Source of the DNA: Chionis minor
Taxonomy: Eukaryota; Chordata; Aves; Charadriiformes; Chionididae
Reading direction: 5' to 3'
DNA: 64,000 bases
NCBI GenBank assembly: GCA_013398295.1
Contig: VZSF01001891.1
Location: forward strand, 992,001-1,056,000
Both the position numbers and the translations under genes were made by a program. Under the pieces are notes generated by a model, which ran no database searches, was not told the DNA's origin, and saw only the letters and a list, made by a program, of their open reading frames with translations. Positions 61,503-64,000 of the stretch are shown here, piece after piece. Position 1 is the first letter of the stretch. Each line of letters opens with the position of its first letter.

Positions 61503-64000
61503 CTGCCGAACAGAGCCCAGCGTTAGCCAAACGTACAGGGGAAAGGGTTGCGTGTCCCTGGATCTTCGACTGGGTGTTGTCTTGGCCTCTCCAAGGCATT
61601 TCCAAAACACGGGCCACATGTGCCTCAAGATCGCCTGGGTCAACTCTTCCCCCAGCCACCACGTGGCACTACAGCAGGCCTGCGCAGTAACGCCTGGCAG
61701 ATGTCCTGTCTTTCAGGACTGAAAGTAGATCTTCTCAGGCAGATCTGAGTCTATCCGAGATCAATAGTCCACTCCCACGACAGTCAACTGCCTTTATTCA
61801 GTCTCTTTGGACTGACTTGTTCTCTCTTCCCTTTACCTCCCTGACCGCTGCATCCCACCCCACCTCATCCCTATCTGCCTGATCTTTTCTGCCATGGGGC
61901 CCTTTGCTTTTAGCCTGATTTCCAATTCCAGGAGCTTTATTTTTGCTTTTCCTACTGCCTTTGTGCCAGGTGGCTTCATCCTTCGGACACTCTTCCTCTT
62001 CTCAGCAACTTATGGGCTCCAGTTCTTGAGACTGCCGTTGGGTTCCTCTCCCCCCAGCGCCCCCACTTGTGTCCCCAGACATGGCAGCGGCACTTGGCAC
62101 AGACAAGGCGCCTCCAAGGCCACCTTCCCAGTCACTTTTGCAGGCCTCTGGCTCAATCTCTGGGAATGACAGGGATCTGAAGGGTGCTTCTGCCTAATAT
62201 TAAGTAAATTAATTAATTAAAATGTTCACCAATCCATGAGAGTTAAAACTTCCAGCAACATATCTTCATTAATAGGTTCAAAGGCCTCTATTAAAATTAA
62301 CAAGGTGGGATGTCAGTGAAACAGAAATGCAGATCTGAATTGCATCATTTCAACCACGGGCATTACCCAGCAGGACGGCCCCCGCGCCCCGCAGACGCAC
62401 CGGTGCTGGCGGCGGAGGAGAAGGCACAGAGATGGGAAGGGGCGCGCAGGGAGGAGAGGGGCCCTGTCAGCATTAAATCGATGGGTTTTCAAGTTGTCCC
62501 CTGTGCAAATCTCTTTCCTGTTTGCCCCGTGCAGCAAAGGGAACAGCGCTGTGATGGTGAGCCAGAGAGAGCAGGCACCATCCAGGCTCGGGAGCTCCTG
62601 CGCCAAGGGAACATGGAATCATAGAACCACTTGGGTTGGAAGAGACCTTCAAGATCATCGAGTCCAACATCTCCTAGTGATGTGTCACATCCCAAAAATA
62701 CGATGTGTCACATGAGTCTTGCCACAGTCAGCAGGAGCACGGACCACAGCAGCTGCCATGCTCCACCTGCAAGATGGCAACACAAGGTGGGGAGAGAAAC
62801 CATCTGAGCATTACTGCTCCTCCCTCACCCCCAAAACAGGCAAGTACCTAACCAAGACCAACTGATGAATTAAAACTCCAGCAAGAGTTCAGTGGACAGG
62901 AATGCTGCCGCAGGTCTACCACCATCACCTCTCTCTTCTCCAGATTTTCTTAACTTGCTACTGCTGGGTTTGGCTTTGATGAGGTGTTGAAATCTCAGCA
63001 TGACATCAGGATTCATGGTTCATCTCTGGAAAAGACTGGTAATTAACCTCTAACTGCCATGCCATAAATATCCACCTTACTGGGTGAAATTCTCCGTCTG
63101 GTTGATGTACTCCAACATGCACCATCTAAGAAGAGCAGAACACATCCCAGTACATGTTCTGGTCCCAGAGCTGGTGCCTCCCAGTTGACTGGGGAATGGG
63201 AACTCATTTAACTGGTGAGGAAAGCTGACCATATCTGAGCCCAACTGAGCATTTAACTATATTCAGCTGTTAGCAAAAATTTCATACTTTTAAGAAATAA
63301 TTTAATTAGTAAACTAATTTAAGCAAGTAGGAGAGTATAAGAGTCAGGAACACTCCGAGGCTTTTCCACCTAAAACTGCCTCAGTTTTATGGGATGCCCT
63401 CAGGATGGGACATCCCTGCCAGGAAGGGCAAGCCCAGCAAAGCCAGCACTGCCAGCACCCACACATCCACACAGCTCCACTGCCTGGATTGGGGTCACCC
63501 TGGGGACTCGGGGACACCCATCCTCACCTCCGCTAGATGTCAGCATCGGGACAGCAATGCCGCCAGCTCGAAGCACGGTTTCATTTCTGGAGCTGTACGA
63601 CAGGTCGTGCTGCAGCACCGCGAGTGGCACTGGGCAGTCCCCTCCCCGCTGCCTGCTGGAGGGGCATCTGGGTGACAACCAGAACTTGAGGAGCTCAGCT
63701 TTCGGGCTGGGAACAGGAAATTGTAAGGCTTTTTGGCAGGCAAGTAAGAGCATCCCTAATAGCCGACTTGCCGTGTGGAGATGGTACTTGCAAAGCAGTG
63801 CTCAGAACAGAGTGTTTCAAACAAAGAAAATTCACTAAAAATCATCTCACTCGAGGCACAAACTGTTTTGCTGGGATTCAACAGGCTGTCAACAATAGAA
63901 CCTCATTCTATTCTCCTATAAGGTCACATTGGGCTAGGATTACGCATCAAGTAGCTACTAAAAACCTCTTCAACTGAATTCAAAACACCAGTGTGTGACC
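61503..64000 (-). other. KLHL3: KLHL3 intron, continuing past the right edge
   Basis: This sequence lies upstream, in gene orientation, of the exon ending at 61502. I looked for the preceding Kelch exons in all minus-strand frames (GG, Tyr, Trp spacing and a STRRSGAG-like end) and found none, so the intron runs beyond the window. It contains a short CR1 tail (62613-62670), a TTAA-type AT run near 62200-62220, and a small CpG-rich patch at about 62375-62460. A 149-codon plus-strand frame at 63389-63838 resembles no family and is treated as chance. Confidence 0.8.
62613..62670 (-). mobile_element. CR1 LINE 3' tail inside the KLHL3 intron
   Basis: A 58 bp antisense CR1 terminus: GGAATCATAGAACCACTTGG, then GGAAGAGACCTTCAAGATCA and CGAGTCCAAC. 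It is in the orientation of KLHL3 transcription. Confidence 0.9.

Noticed and set aside
61133..64000. A miR-874-like hairpin, which in mammals lies in a KLHL3 intron
   Set aside because: No matching CTGCCCTGGCCCGAGGG-type seed region seen on the minus strand in the intronic sequence present. The host intron may lie outside the window, or the miRNA may be absent in this lineage.

Overview
The window looks like avian nuclear DNA, or DNA of a close archosaur relative. It is non-coding for most of its length, has no operon-like gene packing, and is only thinly sprinkled with repeats. The recognisable repeats are short, 5'-truncated CR1 LINE fragments ending in the ATTCTATG-type tail. The only protein-coding gene I can support is at the right end on the minus strand: the last three coding exons of a Kelch-like gene that reads as KLHL3, a CUL3 ubiquitin-ligase adaptor for WNK kinases. 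Two isolated N bases and long homopolymer runs suggest a draft assembly.

Layout. Positions 1-56,073 form a gene-poor block with no exon I could recognise in either strand. It holds eight CR1 fragments (a ninth lies in the KLHL3 intron at 62.6 kb), several A-rich and G/C-run simple repeats, small CpG clusters (about 10.2 kb and 29.5 kb), and AT-rich stretches with clustered homeodomain- and bZIP-type motifs that are plausible conserved regulatory elements. A diverged pair of about 230 bp sequences lies 1.45 kb apart at 33.4 and 34.9 kb. Positions 56,074-60,714 are best read as the long KLHL3 3' UTR. It ends at an AATAAA signal followed by a GT-rich stretch on the minus strand, and it contains an unexpected CpG island at about 57.0-57.3 kb. 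Positions 60,715-61,502 hold three coding exons separated by introns of 245 and 229 bp. From 61,503 to the right edge is KLHL3 intron; the upstream exons lie outside the window.

From established vertebrate gene order, the sequence beyond the KLHL3 3' end would be the SPOCK1-KLHL3 interval. I found no SPOCK1 exon, so this placement is inference. I see no CRISPR array, mobile gene cassette or other undescribed protein system. The best leads are non-coding: the duplicated element at 33.4/34.9 kb, the CpG island inside the presumed 3' UTR, and the candidate regulatory blocks.
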